DNA of 20,804 nt from NCBI RefSeq assembly GCF_031082345.1, contig NZ_JAVHLH010000015.1, positions 1 to 20,804 of the forward strand, in the 5' to 3' direction. Below the pieces are notes generated by a model. The model did no database searches and had not been told where the DNA came from. It worked only from the letters and a program-made list of their open reading frames with translations. Source of the stretch: Brevundimonas sp. (GTDB lineage Bacteria; Pseudomonadota; Alphaproteobacteria; Caulobacterales; Caulobacteraceae). A program made the translations under genes and the position numbers. Below, one piece after another: positions 1 to 5,927 of the stretch (its first letter is position 1; each line of letters opens with the position of its first letter).

Positions 1-326
1 GCCACGATCAGCCCCGGCTCGTCGGGCAGGATGTCCGACGGGAACTCCGGCGCCACGGCGAAATAGAACAGGTCGCAGTACGGCCGGTACTCGCCCCATT
101 TGCGGTCGACGCGGAAGTCCTCCAGCCCCGACTTGACCTCGCAGATGGCGATCTCGCCGCGCGGCCCCAGCGCCATGACGTCGGCGCGGCGGCCGTTGGG
201 CAGGCCGACCTCGAGCAGGGGCGCATAGCCCATGTCAGCCATCAGCCGCGCGGCGCCGCGCGTGACCGACAGGGTGGTCGCGGGGCGGCTGAAGACAAGC
301 TCAATGTGGACGGCGGCGGCGGGCAT
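1..326 (-). CDS. mmcB: MmcB family DNA repair protein, C-terminus cut off by window edge
   Basis: Reading the minus strand from the ATG at 326 gives 108 codons with no stop before the window edge, so the C-terminus lies outside. The product looks like MmcB, a PD-(D/E)XK nuclease-fold protein described in Caulobacter as an SOS-induced mitomycin C resistance factor. Visible signature: an N-terminal helix region (TRGAARLMADMGYAPLLEV), then GRRADVMAL with Asp49, then AICEVKSGLEDFR with Glu63 and Lys65 (the D...ExK catalytic set), then KWGEYRPYCDLFYFAV, typical of the family. The start is supported by a SOS box 12 bp upstream (338-352). hslU lies upstream on the same strand with its stop 55 bp away, but the SOS box suggests mmcB has its own promoter. 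Family assignment is from memory of the motif pattern; the nuclease activity is inferred from the fold. Confidence 0.85.
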   Translation of the reverse strand, partial: MPAAAVHIELVFSRPATTLSVTRGAARLMADMGYAPLLEVGLPNGRRADVMALGPRGEIAICEVKSGLEDFRVDRKWGEYRPYCDLFYFAVAPEFPSDILPDEPGLIV

Positions 327-337
327 GCGGGAGTTAT

Positions 338-352
338 GTTCGGCTTTCGTTC
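338..352 (-). promoter_or_regulatory. LexA (SOS) box upstream of mmcB
   Basis: GTTCGGCTTTCGTTC fits exactly the alphaproteobacterial LexA operator GTTC-N7-GTTC. It sits between the hslU stop and the mmcB ATG, 12 bp upstream of the start codon, where a repressor would block transcription. MmcB being SOS-regulated in Caulobacter agrees with this. Confidence 0.8.
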
Positions 353-381
353 CGGTTTCAACCGCCTGGGGCCCGGCGCCC

Positions 382-1683
382 CTACAGAATGAACCGGCTC
401 AAATCCGCGTCGAGCGCCAGATCGGCGACCTTGTCGCGGACCTGATCGGCGTCGAAGGCGACCGTCTGGCCAGCCAGATCCGAGGCCTTGAACGAGGTCT
501 CCTCCAGCACCCGCTCCAGCACCGTCTGCAGCCGCCGCGCGCCGATGTTCTCGACCGTGGAATTGGCCGCCACCGCCGCGTCGGCGAGGGCGCCGATGGC
601 CTCGTCGGTGAAGGTCAGGGTCACGTCCTCGGTGGCCAGCAGGGCCTGGTTCTGGCGGATCAGATTGGCCTCGGGCTCGGTCAGGATGCGCACGAAGTCG
701 TTGCGGGTCAGGGCCTTGAGCTCGACCCGGATCGGCAGCCGCCCCTGCAGTTCGGGCAGCAGGTCCGACGGCTTGGCCACATGGAAGGCGCCCGAGGCGA
801 TGAACAGCACATGGTCCGACTTCACCGGCCCGTATTTGGTCGACACCGTGGTGCCCTCGATCAGCGGCAGCAGGTCGCGCTGGACCCCCTCGCGGCTGAC
901 GTCGGCGCCCGAGGCCCCCTGACGCGCCGCCACCTTGTCAATCTCGTCGAGGAAGACGATGCCCTCGTTCTCGGCCAGCAGCAGCGCCTCGCGGGTCAGG
1001 CTGTCCTGATCCAGCAGCTTGTCGCTCTCCTCGGTGACCAGCGGACCGACGGCGTCGCGCACCGGCAGCTTGACCGTCTTGGTGCGCCCGCCGCCCAGCT
1101 TGCCCAGCATCTCGGACAGATTGATCATGCCGATGCCCCCGCCGCCCGGCAGGTCCATGCCCTGCATCGGCGAGGCCGTATCGGCCAGCTGCAGCTCGAC
1201 CTCCTTGTCGTCCAGTTCCCCGGCCCGCAGCTTCTTGCGGAAGCTGTCGCGGGTGGCCGGCTGCGAGCCCGGCCCGACGAGGGCGTCGAGGATGCGGTCC
1301 TCGGCGGCGGCCTCGGCCTTGGCCTTGACCCCGCCGCGGCGCTTGTCGCGCACCATCACCAGGGCCGACTCGACGAGGTCGCGCATGATCTGGTCGACGT
1401 CGCGGCCGACATAGCCGACCTCGGTGAATTTGGTCGCCTCAACCTTGAGGAAGGGCGAGCCGGCCAGCTTGGCCAGCCGCCGGGCGATCTCGGTCTTGCC
1501 GACGCCGGTGGGCCCGATCATCAGGATATTCTTGGGCGTGACCTCGTCGCGCAGATCCTCGGGCACGCGCTTGCGCCGCCAGCGGTTGCGCAAAGCCACG
1601 GCGACGGCGCGCTTGGCGTCGTCCTGGCCGACGATGAAGCGGTCGAGTTCGGAGACGATTTCGCGGGGGGAGAGGTCGGTCAT
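382..1683 (-). CDS. hslU: ATP-dependent protease ATPase subunit HslU (ClpY)
   Basis: This is the AAA+ unfoldase of the cytoplasmic HslVU (ClpYQ) protease, a hexamer that unfolds substrates and feeds them into the HslV dodecamer. The 433-residue product has the family N-terminus ([20 protein letters not shown]), Walker A GPTGVGKT at 57-64, the GYVG pore loop near residue 90 ([11 protein letters not shown]), Walker B IVFLDEID in the middle, the sensor/arginine region [16 protein letters not shown], and the terminal LSRFIL that docks into HslV. The start at 1683 was chosen because homologues begin M-T-x-x-SPREIV; an in-frame ATG at 1731 would add 16 atypical residues. No strong ribosome-binding site is visible. 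Its partner hslV is at 4067-4630, not adjacent. A repeat-bounded GxxExxY gene lies directly upstream, its left arm starting 53 bp from this start codon, and no clear heat-shock promoter is seen. Confidence 0.97.
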   Translation of the reverse strand: MTDLSPREIVSELDRFIVGQDDAKRAVAVALRNRWRRKRVPEDLRDEVTPKNILMIGPTGVGKTEIARRLAKLAGSPFLKVEATKFTEVGYVGRDVDQIMRDLVESALVMVRDKRRGGVKAKAEAAAEDRILDALVGPGSQPATRDSFRKKLRAGELDDKEVELQLADTASPMQGMDLPGGGGIGMINLSEMLGKLGGGRTKTVKLPVRDAVGPLVTEESDKLLDQDSLTREALLLAENEGIVFLDEIDKVAARQGASGADVSREGVQRDLLPLIEGTTVSTKYGPVKSDHVLFIASGAFHVAKPSDLLPELQGRLPIRVELKALTRNDFVRILTEPEANLIRQNQALLATEDVTLTFTDEAIGALADAAVAANSTVENIGARRLQTVLERVLEETSFKASDLAGQTVAFDADQVRDKVADLALDADLSRFIL

Positions 1684-1735
1684 GGGATGCAGATAGGGCG
1701 TCTCGTCGTTCGGGGGGAGAGGGCCGCGCATGAGA

Positions 1736-1778
1736 GGTTCATCACAACGCGCACAACGGGGTCACAACGAACACGACG
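1736..1778 (+). repeat. Left arm of inverted repeat flanking the GxxExxY gene
   Basis: This 43-bp arm matches the reverse complement of 2171-2213 at 36 of 43 positions. It contains four CACRACG motifs (1743, 1752, 1763, 1772) spaced 9, 11 and 9 bp. It begins GGTTCATCAC and points inward to the gene, ending 3 bp before the gene's stop codon. Confidence 0.85.
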
Positions 1779-1781
1779 GGA

Positions 1782-2189
1782 TCAGAGAACAAGACGGCGA
1801 AAGCCGTCCTTGAGTCTCACGGTGTTGAAATTGATCAGATAGCCAAGCCGCAGGCCGGAAAAGCGGAGATAGGTCAGGAGCTGGGCCGTATGGATCGACG
1901 CCAGGGCGTCGATCGATTTCACCTCGACGATCACCGTCCCCTCGACGAGCAGGTCAAGTCGGTATCCCACGTCCATCCGGGCCTCGCCGTAGGTGACCGG
2001 GACGCCGACCTGACGCTGGACCTGCAGGCCCGCCTGGTGAAGCTCTTCCGCCATGCAGGCCTCGTAGACGGACTCCAGCAGCCCCGGCCCGAGCGCGCGA
2101 TGCACCGTGAAAGCGGCGTCCATTACAGATCGACCGATCTGGTTGACCGTTTCCGGAACAGGCTCACTCTCGTCGTGTCCGTCGTGCAT
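1782..2189 (-). CDS. GxxExxY family protein (PD-(D/E)XK nuclease superfamily)
   Basis: The 135-residue product carries the defining motif GLLESVY (Gly36, Glu39, Tyr42) after a short helix (NQIGRSVMDAAFTVHRALGP). It then has a PD-(D/E)XK-type core: Asp79 in YRLDLLVEG, then Glu89 and Lys91 in VIVEVKS, followed by TAQLLTYLRFSGLRLGYLINFN. Families of this kind (Pfam PDDEXK_3 / TIGR GxxExxY) are widespread and have no established function that I know; nuclease activity is inferred only from the fold. The ATG at 2189 lies inside the right inverted-repeat arm, so residues MHDGHDE are encoded by the repeat. No Shine-Dalgarno is obvious. The gene fills the interval between the two arms and lies between genes of the split hslVU pair, which suggests it arrived or moved as a unit. 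Confidence 0.9.
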   Translation of the reverse strand: MHDGHDESEPVPETVNQIGRSVMDAAFTVHRALGPGLLESVYEACMAEELHQAGLQVQRQVGVPVTYGEARMDVGYRLDLLVEGTVIVEVKSIDALASIHTAQLLTYLRFSGLRLGYLINFNTVRLKDGFRRLVL

Positions 2190-2213
2190 CCGTTGTGCCC
2201 GTCGTGATGAACC
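2171..2213 (-). repeat. Right arm of inverted repeat, overlapping the GxxExxY start
   Basis: Read on the minus strand this 43-bp arm begins GGTTCATCAC and matches the left arm (1736-1778) at 36 of 43 positions. It carries the same four CACRACG motifs with the same 9-11-9 spacing. The start codon of the GxxExxY gene (2187-2189) lies within it. Confidence 0.85.
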
Positions 2214-2255
2214 AATCGACCTTCGCCTCGCCCGAGCAATCTAGTCCACACCAGA

Positions 2256-3149
2256 TCAATCCGCCGGAGCGGGAGGAGGGGCCGGAATCAGCTGGGCGAG
2301 GACGATCTTCCAGCCGGCCTCCTGCCTCTGCCACATGCGCACATAGTGGCCGGTCCGCGCCTGACCCTCGCGGGTCCAGGCTGCCGGGCCGTACGTCCAG
2401 ACCAGGTCGCCGTAGTCGGAGGCGCCGCCGCCTTCGGCCGGTCCGAACGCAAAGGTCGCGGGCCATCCGTCCAGCGCCCCGGCGAAGGCGTCGCGCCCGA
2501 TCGCGGGCGGGCGCGGCGCGACATAGAGCCGGCCGTTGTCGGCCATGAACCGCAAATGGGCGGCCTTCTGGTCGCTCGCGGCGACCCCGGCCAGGACGGC
2601 CTCCTCGTCACGGACCGCCGTCATCGCCCCTTCGGAGGCGGAGGGGCCGTTGTCCGGAACGCCCTCCCGAACGACGCGAAGCAGTTCCGGCCCGGGCGGC
2701 AGGATCACCGGCTCGCTGTCCGGTCCCGGCACGTCGGCCGCGCTGGCGCCCGAACCGCCGTCGTAGATCCATTTCCACGACCCGTCCGGCTGCCGCTTCC
2801 AGACGGTGAAATAGTGCCCGGTGCGCTGGCCGTTCAGCGCCACGCCCCCGGTGGTGAAGCCGAGATCGCCCGAGCGCGACAGGCCGGCGAAATTGGGCCA
2901 CCACTCCAGCAGGGGCTCGCCCGCGGGCCGCGGGCCGTCCGGATAGGCCTCGCCGATCCTCTGCGCCTGTCCGCCCCCGATCACGATCGCCTCGGGCACG
3001 GACCATTTGTTGAAGCTGCCGGCGATGCCCATCGACGGCGCGTCGGCGGCGAAGGCCCGCTCCGCCGCCACCACGGGCGCGGCGTCGGGCGTCTGGGCGA
3101 GGACCGGCGAAGCGATCAACAGGGCGGCGGCGAAGGCGGTCAGGCGCAT
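2256..3149 (-). CDS. Exported protein with two NTF2-like (SnoaL/DUF4440-type) domains
   Basis: The product is 297 residues from the ATG at 3149, which has a good ribosome-binding site (GAGGAGGA, about 6 nt upstream). It starts with a Sec signal peptide (MRLTAFAAALLIASPVLAQ), so it should be periplasmic. Two related domains follow, roughly residues 25-135 and 155-290. The end of each carries the same block: SGDLGFTTG...RTGHYFTVWKRQPDGSWKWIYD in the first and YGDLVWTYG...RTGHYVRMWQRQEAGWKIVLA in the second. This pattern is typical of DUF4440/SnoaL-like cone folds, which bind small molecules or act as ketosteroid-isomerase-like enzymes, but no catalytic assignment can be made. The tandem layout suggests an internal duplication. 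It is divergent from the TauE-type permease, 124 bp away, so the pair may share a regulatory region. Confidence 0.75.
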   Translation of the reverse strand: MRLTAFAAALLIASPVLAQTPDAAPVVAAERAFAADAPSMGIAGSFNKWSVPEAIVIGGGQAQRIGEAYPDGPRPAGEPLLEWWPNFAGLSRSGDLGFTTGGVALNGQRTGHYFTVWKRQPDGSWKWIYDGGSGASAADVPGPDSEPVILPPGPELLRVVREGVPDNGPSASEGAMTAVRDEEAVLAGVAASDQKAAHLRFMADNGRLYVAPRPPAIGRDAFAGALDGWPATFAFGPAEGGGASDYGDLVWTYGPAAWTREGQARTGHYVRMWQRQEAGWKIVLAQLIPAPPPAPAD

Positions 3150-3273
3150 GGAAAATCCTCCTCGCGCCATTGAGGGCGGCGGACGTCGATTGTCCCGTTA
3201 AATCGCCGAAAGGCGCCGGCTGCGCGGGCCCGGGGATTGGGCTATGGCGGAGGCTTCAAACGGGGGAGCCGGC

Positions 3274-4062
3274 ATGGATTTCATCATCATCGGCCTGGTC
3301 GCCTTCCTGGCCTCGGGCCTGACCCTCTATTCGGGTTTCGGGCTCGGCACGGTGCTGCTGCCCGCCTTCGCCCTGTTCTTTCCCGCCCCGGTGGCCGTGG
3401 CCGCGACGGGGGTGGTTCATCTGCTCAACGGCCTGTTCAAGGGCGGCCTGCTGTGGCGCCAGGCGCACTGGGGGACGGTGCTGCGCTTCGGCCTGCCGGC
3501 GATCCCGGCGGCGATCGCCGGGGCGTGGCTGCTGGGCCGCCTCGGAGCCGGAGACGGGCTGTTCTCGTGGAGCCTGGCCGGGCGCGACTTCGGTCCGACG
3601 CCGGCCGCCCTCGTGGTCGGGGCGGTGATGATCGTCCTTGGCCTGCTGGAGCTGCAGCCGTGGTTCCAGCGCCTCGCCGCCCCGCCGCGCGTCGCCCCGC
3701 TGGGCGGGCTGGCGACCGGATTCCTCGGCGGGCTGACCGGGCAGCAGGGCGCGCTGCGGTCGATGTTCCTGCTGCGCTTCGGCCTCGACCCGGCCCGTTT
3801 CATCGCCACCGGCGCGATGATCGCGGTGCTGATCGACCTGTCGCGCCTGCCGGTCTACGCCCTGACCGTCGGGGCCGCGGCCGGCGCGTTCGAGACGCGA
3901 CAGGGCCTGCTGGTCGGATGGGCGGTGCTGTGCGCCTTCGCCGGAGCCTGGGGCGCGATGCGCTGGCTGAAGAAGGTCACCATCGGACTGGTCCGGGGCG
4001 TCGTCGCCGCCGTCATGCTGACCATCGGCGCGGCCCTGGTCGCCGGCCTGATCGGGAGCTGA
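3274..4062 (+). CDS. TauE/SafE family sulfite exporter-like permease
   Basis: A 262-residue polytopic inner-membrane protein with about eight hydrophobic segments. The first is IIIGLVAFLASGLTLYSGFG; later ones follow TPAALVVGAVMIVLGLLEL, LGGLATGFLGGLTGQQGALRS, IATGAMIAVLIDLSRLPVYAL and VRGVVAAVMLTIGAALVAGLI. The GFGLGT and GFLGGLTGQQGALRS loops in the two halves are the inverted-repeat signature of the TauE/SafE (DUF81) family, whose members export sulfite, sulfoacetate or other organosulfur anions. The substrate here cannot be read from sequence. The ATG at 3274 was preferred over one at 3244 because GGGGGAG lies 6 nt upstream and the protein then begins directly with the first membrane segment. 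It is convergent with hslV with only 4 bp between the stop codons, so it breaks the hslV-hslU pair. Confidence 0.85.
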   Translation: MDFIIIGLVAFLASGLTLYSGFGLGTVLLPAFALFFPAPVAVAATGVVHLLNGLFKGGLLWRQAHWGTVLRFGLPAIPAAIAGAWLLGRLGAGDGLFSWSLAGRDFGPTPAALVVGAVMIVLGLLELQPWFQRLAAPPRVAPLGGLATGFLGGLTGQQGALRSMFLLRFGLDPARFIATGAMIAVLIDLSRLPVYALTVGAAAGAFETRQGLLVGWAVLCAFAGAWGAMRWLKKVTIGLVRGVVAAVMLTIGAALVAGLIGS

Positions 4063-4075
4063 GCCCTCAGGGCTC
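4061..4075. terminator. Short palindrome covering both convergent stop codons
   Basis: GAGCCCT-C-AGGGCTC is a perfect 7+7 inverted repeat overlapping the stop codons of the permease gene (4060-4062) and hslV (4067-4069). It could act as a weak bidirectional hairpin, but there is no T tract, so termination is speculative. Confidence 0.3.
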
Positions 4076-4630
4076 CAGCGTCTCCACGGTCAGATGGCCG
4101 TTGGTGTAGACGCAGATGTCGGCGGCGATGGCCATGGCCCGGCGGGCGACGGTCTCGGCGTCCATGTCGGAATGGTCGAGCAGGGCCCGCGCCGCCGCCA
4201 GGGCGAAATTGCCGCCCGAGCCGACCGCGGCCACGCCATGCTCGGGCTCCAGCACGTCGCCGACCCCGGTGACGGTGAAGATCGAACCCTTGTCCGCGAC
4301 CAGCAGCATGGCTTCCAGCCGCCGCAGATAGCGATCGGTGCGCCAGTCCTTGGCCAGATCGACGCAGGCCCGGGCCAGTTGGTCCGGATACTGCTCCAGC
4401 TTGACCTCCAGCCGCTCGATCAGGGTGAAGGCGTCGGCCGTGGCCCCGGCGAAGCCGGCCAGCACCTTGCCGCCGGCCAGGGTGCGCACCTTGCGCGCCG
4501 CGCCCTTGACGATGGTCGGGCCCATGGAGACCTGGCCGTCGCCGGCGAGGACCGTGCGGCCGTCCTTGCGCACCGCGAGGATGGTGGTGCCGTGCCAGCC
4601 GGGCGAGGGGGTGTCGTTCGCATTCATCAT
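4067..4630 (-). CDS. hslV: ATP-dependent protease proteolytic subunit HslV (ClpQ)
   Basis: The threonine peptidase of the HslVU complex. The N-terminal propeptide ends GWHG, and cleavage exposes the catalytic Thr of [10 protein letters not shown]. Further family blocks are [76 protein letters not shown], and [18 protein letters not shown] with the C-terminal [16 protein letters not shown]. The start is one of two consecutive ATGs (4630 or 4627), giving 187 or 186 residues; an upstream in-frame start at 4714 would add 28 residues not seen in the family. Normally hslV is followed directly by hslU. Here three genes intervene, one of them on the opposite strand, so hslU must be transcribed separately or by long read-through. 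A weak heat-shock promoter match lies directly upstream. Confidence 0.97.
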   Translation of the reverse strand: MMNANDTPSPGWHGTTILAVRKDGRTVLAGDGQVSMGPTIVKGAARKVRTLAGGKVLAGFAGATADAFTLIERLEVKLEQYPDQLARACVDLAKDWRTDRYLRRLEAMLLVADKGSIFTVTGVGDVLEPEHGVAAVGSGGNFALAAARALLDHSDMDAETVARRAMAIAADICVYTNGHLTVETLEP

Positions 4631-4637
4631 CCGTTTC

Positions 4638-4666
4638 AGATGGCGACCGAAATGCGGCGCGGCAAG
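4638..4666 (-). promoter_or_regulatory. Possible sigma-32-like promoter of hslV
   Basis: On the minus strand CTTGCC (4666-4661), a 16-bp spacer and GCCATCT (4644-4638) resemble the alphaproteobacterial heat-shock pattern CTTGnn / CCCATnT. The predicted start would fall almost at the ATG, giving a leaderless or near-leaderless mRNA. That fits the missing ribosome-binding site but weakens the call. Confidence 0.3.
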
Positions 4667-4711
4667 CGGTTTCCGATGAGATTCAACAGCTACACCGGGC
4701 CACATTGCGAC

Positions 4712-4731
4712 CAATGTAACCCGTTACATTG
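4712..4731. promoter_or_regulatory. Perfect 9+9 palindrome, operator candidate
   Basis: CAATGTAAC-CC-GTTACATTG is a perfect inverted repeat with a 2-bp centre in the divergent region between hslV and the BLUF gene. An extra half-site-like ACATTG lies just before it (4702-4707). Its A+T content is unusual here. The shape suits a dimeric repressor (TetR, GntR or MarR type). It lies 41 bp before the BLUF start and 81 bp before the hslV start, and overlaps the -35 of a candidate BLUF promoter. Confidence 0.6.
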
Positions 4732-4752
4732 CCAATCTCCGCCCCATATCTC
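4724..4752 (+). promoter_or_regulatory. Candidate promoter of the BLUF gene
   Basis: TTACAT (4724-4729), a 17-bp spacer and TATCTC (4747-4752) could be a housekeeping promoter whose -35 lies within the palindrome. The overlapping CCCCATAT (4742-4749) also matches a heat-shock -10, but no CTTG-type -35 stands at the right distance. Confidence 0.35.
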
Positions 4753-4771
4753 GCTACAAAAGGGAAGCGTC

Positions 4772-5161
4772 GTGCTTCATCGCGTCATCTACGCAAGCGA
4801 AGCCGTCGGCGCCACGGGCGCGACGACGCTGTCGATCGCCCAGATTCTCGGGGTCTCCGAGCGCAACAACCGCCGCGACCACCTGACCAGCTGCGTGATG
4901 TTCCACCAGGGCCATATCCTGCAGGTGGCCGAGGGCGCCCGCGCCGATCTGGACCGGCTGGTCCGCCGACTGCTCGACGACCCCCGCCACACCGGCCTCC
5001 GGGTGCTGAGCGACACGCCGATCATCGCCCGCCGCATCGACGAGCCCATGGGCCTGTGCGCGGACCCGACAGCCCTGCTGGGTCGGGTCGGGCTGAACTG
5101 CCTGTCCCGCATCACCGCCCATGAGGCCGAAGTGATCCTGGATCTGCGCAAGGCCGCGTGA
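4772..5161 (+). CDS. Stand-alone BLUF-domain blue-light photoreceptor
   Basis: A 129-residue protein that is essentially one BLUF domain, which binds FAD non-covalently and senses blue light through a Tyr-Gln hydrogen-bond switch. The key residues are present: Tyr7 in RVIYAS, Asn33 in SERNNRRD, and Gln51 in GHILQVAEG. The usual C-terminal region follows (RRLLDDPRHTGLRVLSDTPIIARRIDEPMGLC). The loop after the first strand is two residues longer than in AppA/BlrB. No output domain is attached, so it is a short BLUF protein that must signal through a partner. The GTG start at 4772 was chosen because it places the Tyr at the usual position and has GGGAAG about 5 nt upstream; longer readings run antisense through hslV. 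The E1-like gene follows 31 bp later on the same strand and may be co-transcribed. Confidence 0.88.
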   Translation: MLHRVIYASEAVGATGATTLSIAQILGVSERNNRRDHLTSCVMFHQGHILQVAEGARADLDRLVRRLLDDPRHTGLRVLSDTPIIARRIDEPMGLCADPTALLGRVGLNCLSRITAHEAEVILDLRKAA

Positions 5162-5192
5162 CGGCGCGCTCCGGACCGCCTAATCCGGGCGG

Positions 5193-5927
5193 GTGAGCTT
5201 TTCCGACGATGAAATCGAACGCTACGCCCGCCATCTGGTGCTGGCCGAGATCGGCGGCCCCGGCCAGCAGCGGCTGAAGGCCGCGCGCGCAGCCATCGTC
5301 GGCATGGGCGGGGTCGGCGCGCCGGCGGCCCTGTATCTGGCGGCGGCGGGCGTGGGCGCCCTGCGCCTCATCGACCACGACGAGGTCGGCCTGTCCAACC
5401 TGCAGCGCCAGATCGCCTTTTCCGAACAGGATGTCGGCGCCCCCAAGGTCGAGGCGGGCGCGGCCCGGCTGACCGCGCTGAACGCCCATGTCGAGGTCGA
5501 GGCGGCGGGCGAGCGGCTGACCGCGGCCAACGCCGCCTGGCTGCTGGAGGGCTGCGACGTGGTCATCGACGGCACGGATGATTTCGAGACCCGGTTCGCG
5601 GTCAACGCCGCCTGCGTCGCCGCCGGGATCCCGCTGGTCTCGGGCGCGCTGGGGCGGTGGAGCGGCCAGGTCGGGGTCTTCGCCGCCCGTCCCTGCTACC
5701 GCTGTCTGGTGCCCGAAATCCCGCCGGAGGCCGAGACCTGCGCCCGCGTCGGGGTGGTCGGCGCCCTCGCCGGCGTGGTCGGCTCCATGGCCGCGCTGGA
5801 GGCGATCAAGCTGATCACCGGCGCGGGCGAGGCCCTGACCGGTCGGCTGCTGATCTACGACGGCCTCGCCGGAACGGCGCGCACGACGCGGGTCGCGGCC
5901 GATCCGGCCTGTCCGGTGTGCGGCTAG
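5193..5927 (+). CDS. MoeB/ThiF/HesA family E1-like adenylyltransferase
   Basis: A 244-residue enzyme of the kind that adenylates the C-terminal glycine of a ubiquitin-like sulfur carrier (MoaD, ThiS) for molybdopterin or thiazole synthesis. Visible elements are FSDDEIERYARHLVL at the N-terminus, the nucleotide-binding GMGGVGAPAALYLAAAGVG, LIDHDEVGLSNLQRQ with the conserved Arg, and DGTDDFETR with the essential Asp. The zinc-binding cysteine pairs are CYRC near the middle and CPVC at the extreme C-terminus, with CARVGVVGALAGVVGSMAALEAIKL between them. There is no rhodanese domain. The start is GTG at 5193, supported by the family N-terminus and GGGCGG just upstream. No carrier-protein gene is seen nearby, so MoeB and ThiF roles cannot be separated. 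Its stop shares a CTAG with the stop of the convergent peptidase gene. Confidence 0.88.
   Translation: MSFSDDEIERYARHLVLAEIGGPGQQRLKAARAAIVGMGGVGAPAALYLAAAGVGALRLIDHDEVGLSNLQRQIAFSEQDVGAPKVEAGAARLTALNAHVEVEAAGERLTAANAAWLLEGCDVVIDGTDDFETRFAVNAACVAAGIPLVSGALGRWSGQVGVFAARPCYRCLVPEIPPEAETCARVGVVGALAGVVGSMAALEAIKLITGAGEALTGRLLIYDGLAGTARTTRVAADPACPVCG

Noticed and set aside
232..1842. A 536-codon plus-strand open frame opposite hslU
   Set aside because: It mirrors hslU codon by codon, has no recognisable domain, and crosses the SOS box and intergenic region. hslU on the other strand is beyond doubt.
1736..2213. Calling the GxxExxY unit a complete insertion sequence
   Set aside because: No transposase, no visible target-site duplication (flanks catgaga and aatcgac do not match), and the arms overlap the coding start, so only a repeat-bounded gene can be supported.
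4094..4771. N-terminal extension of the BLUF gene reaching back over hslV
   Set aside because: The in-frame extension is the antisense of hslV and crosses the palindrome and promoter region. The GTG at 4772 restores the normal BLUF N-terminus.
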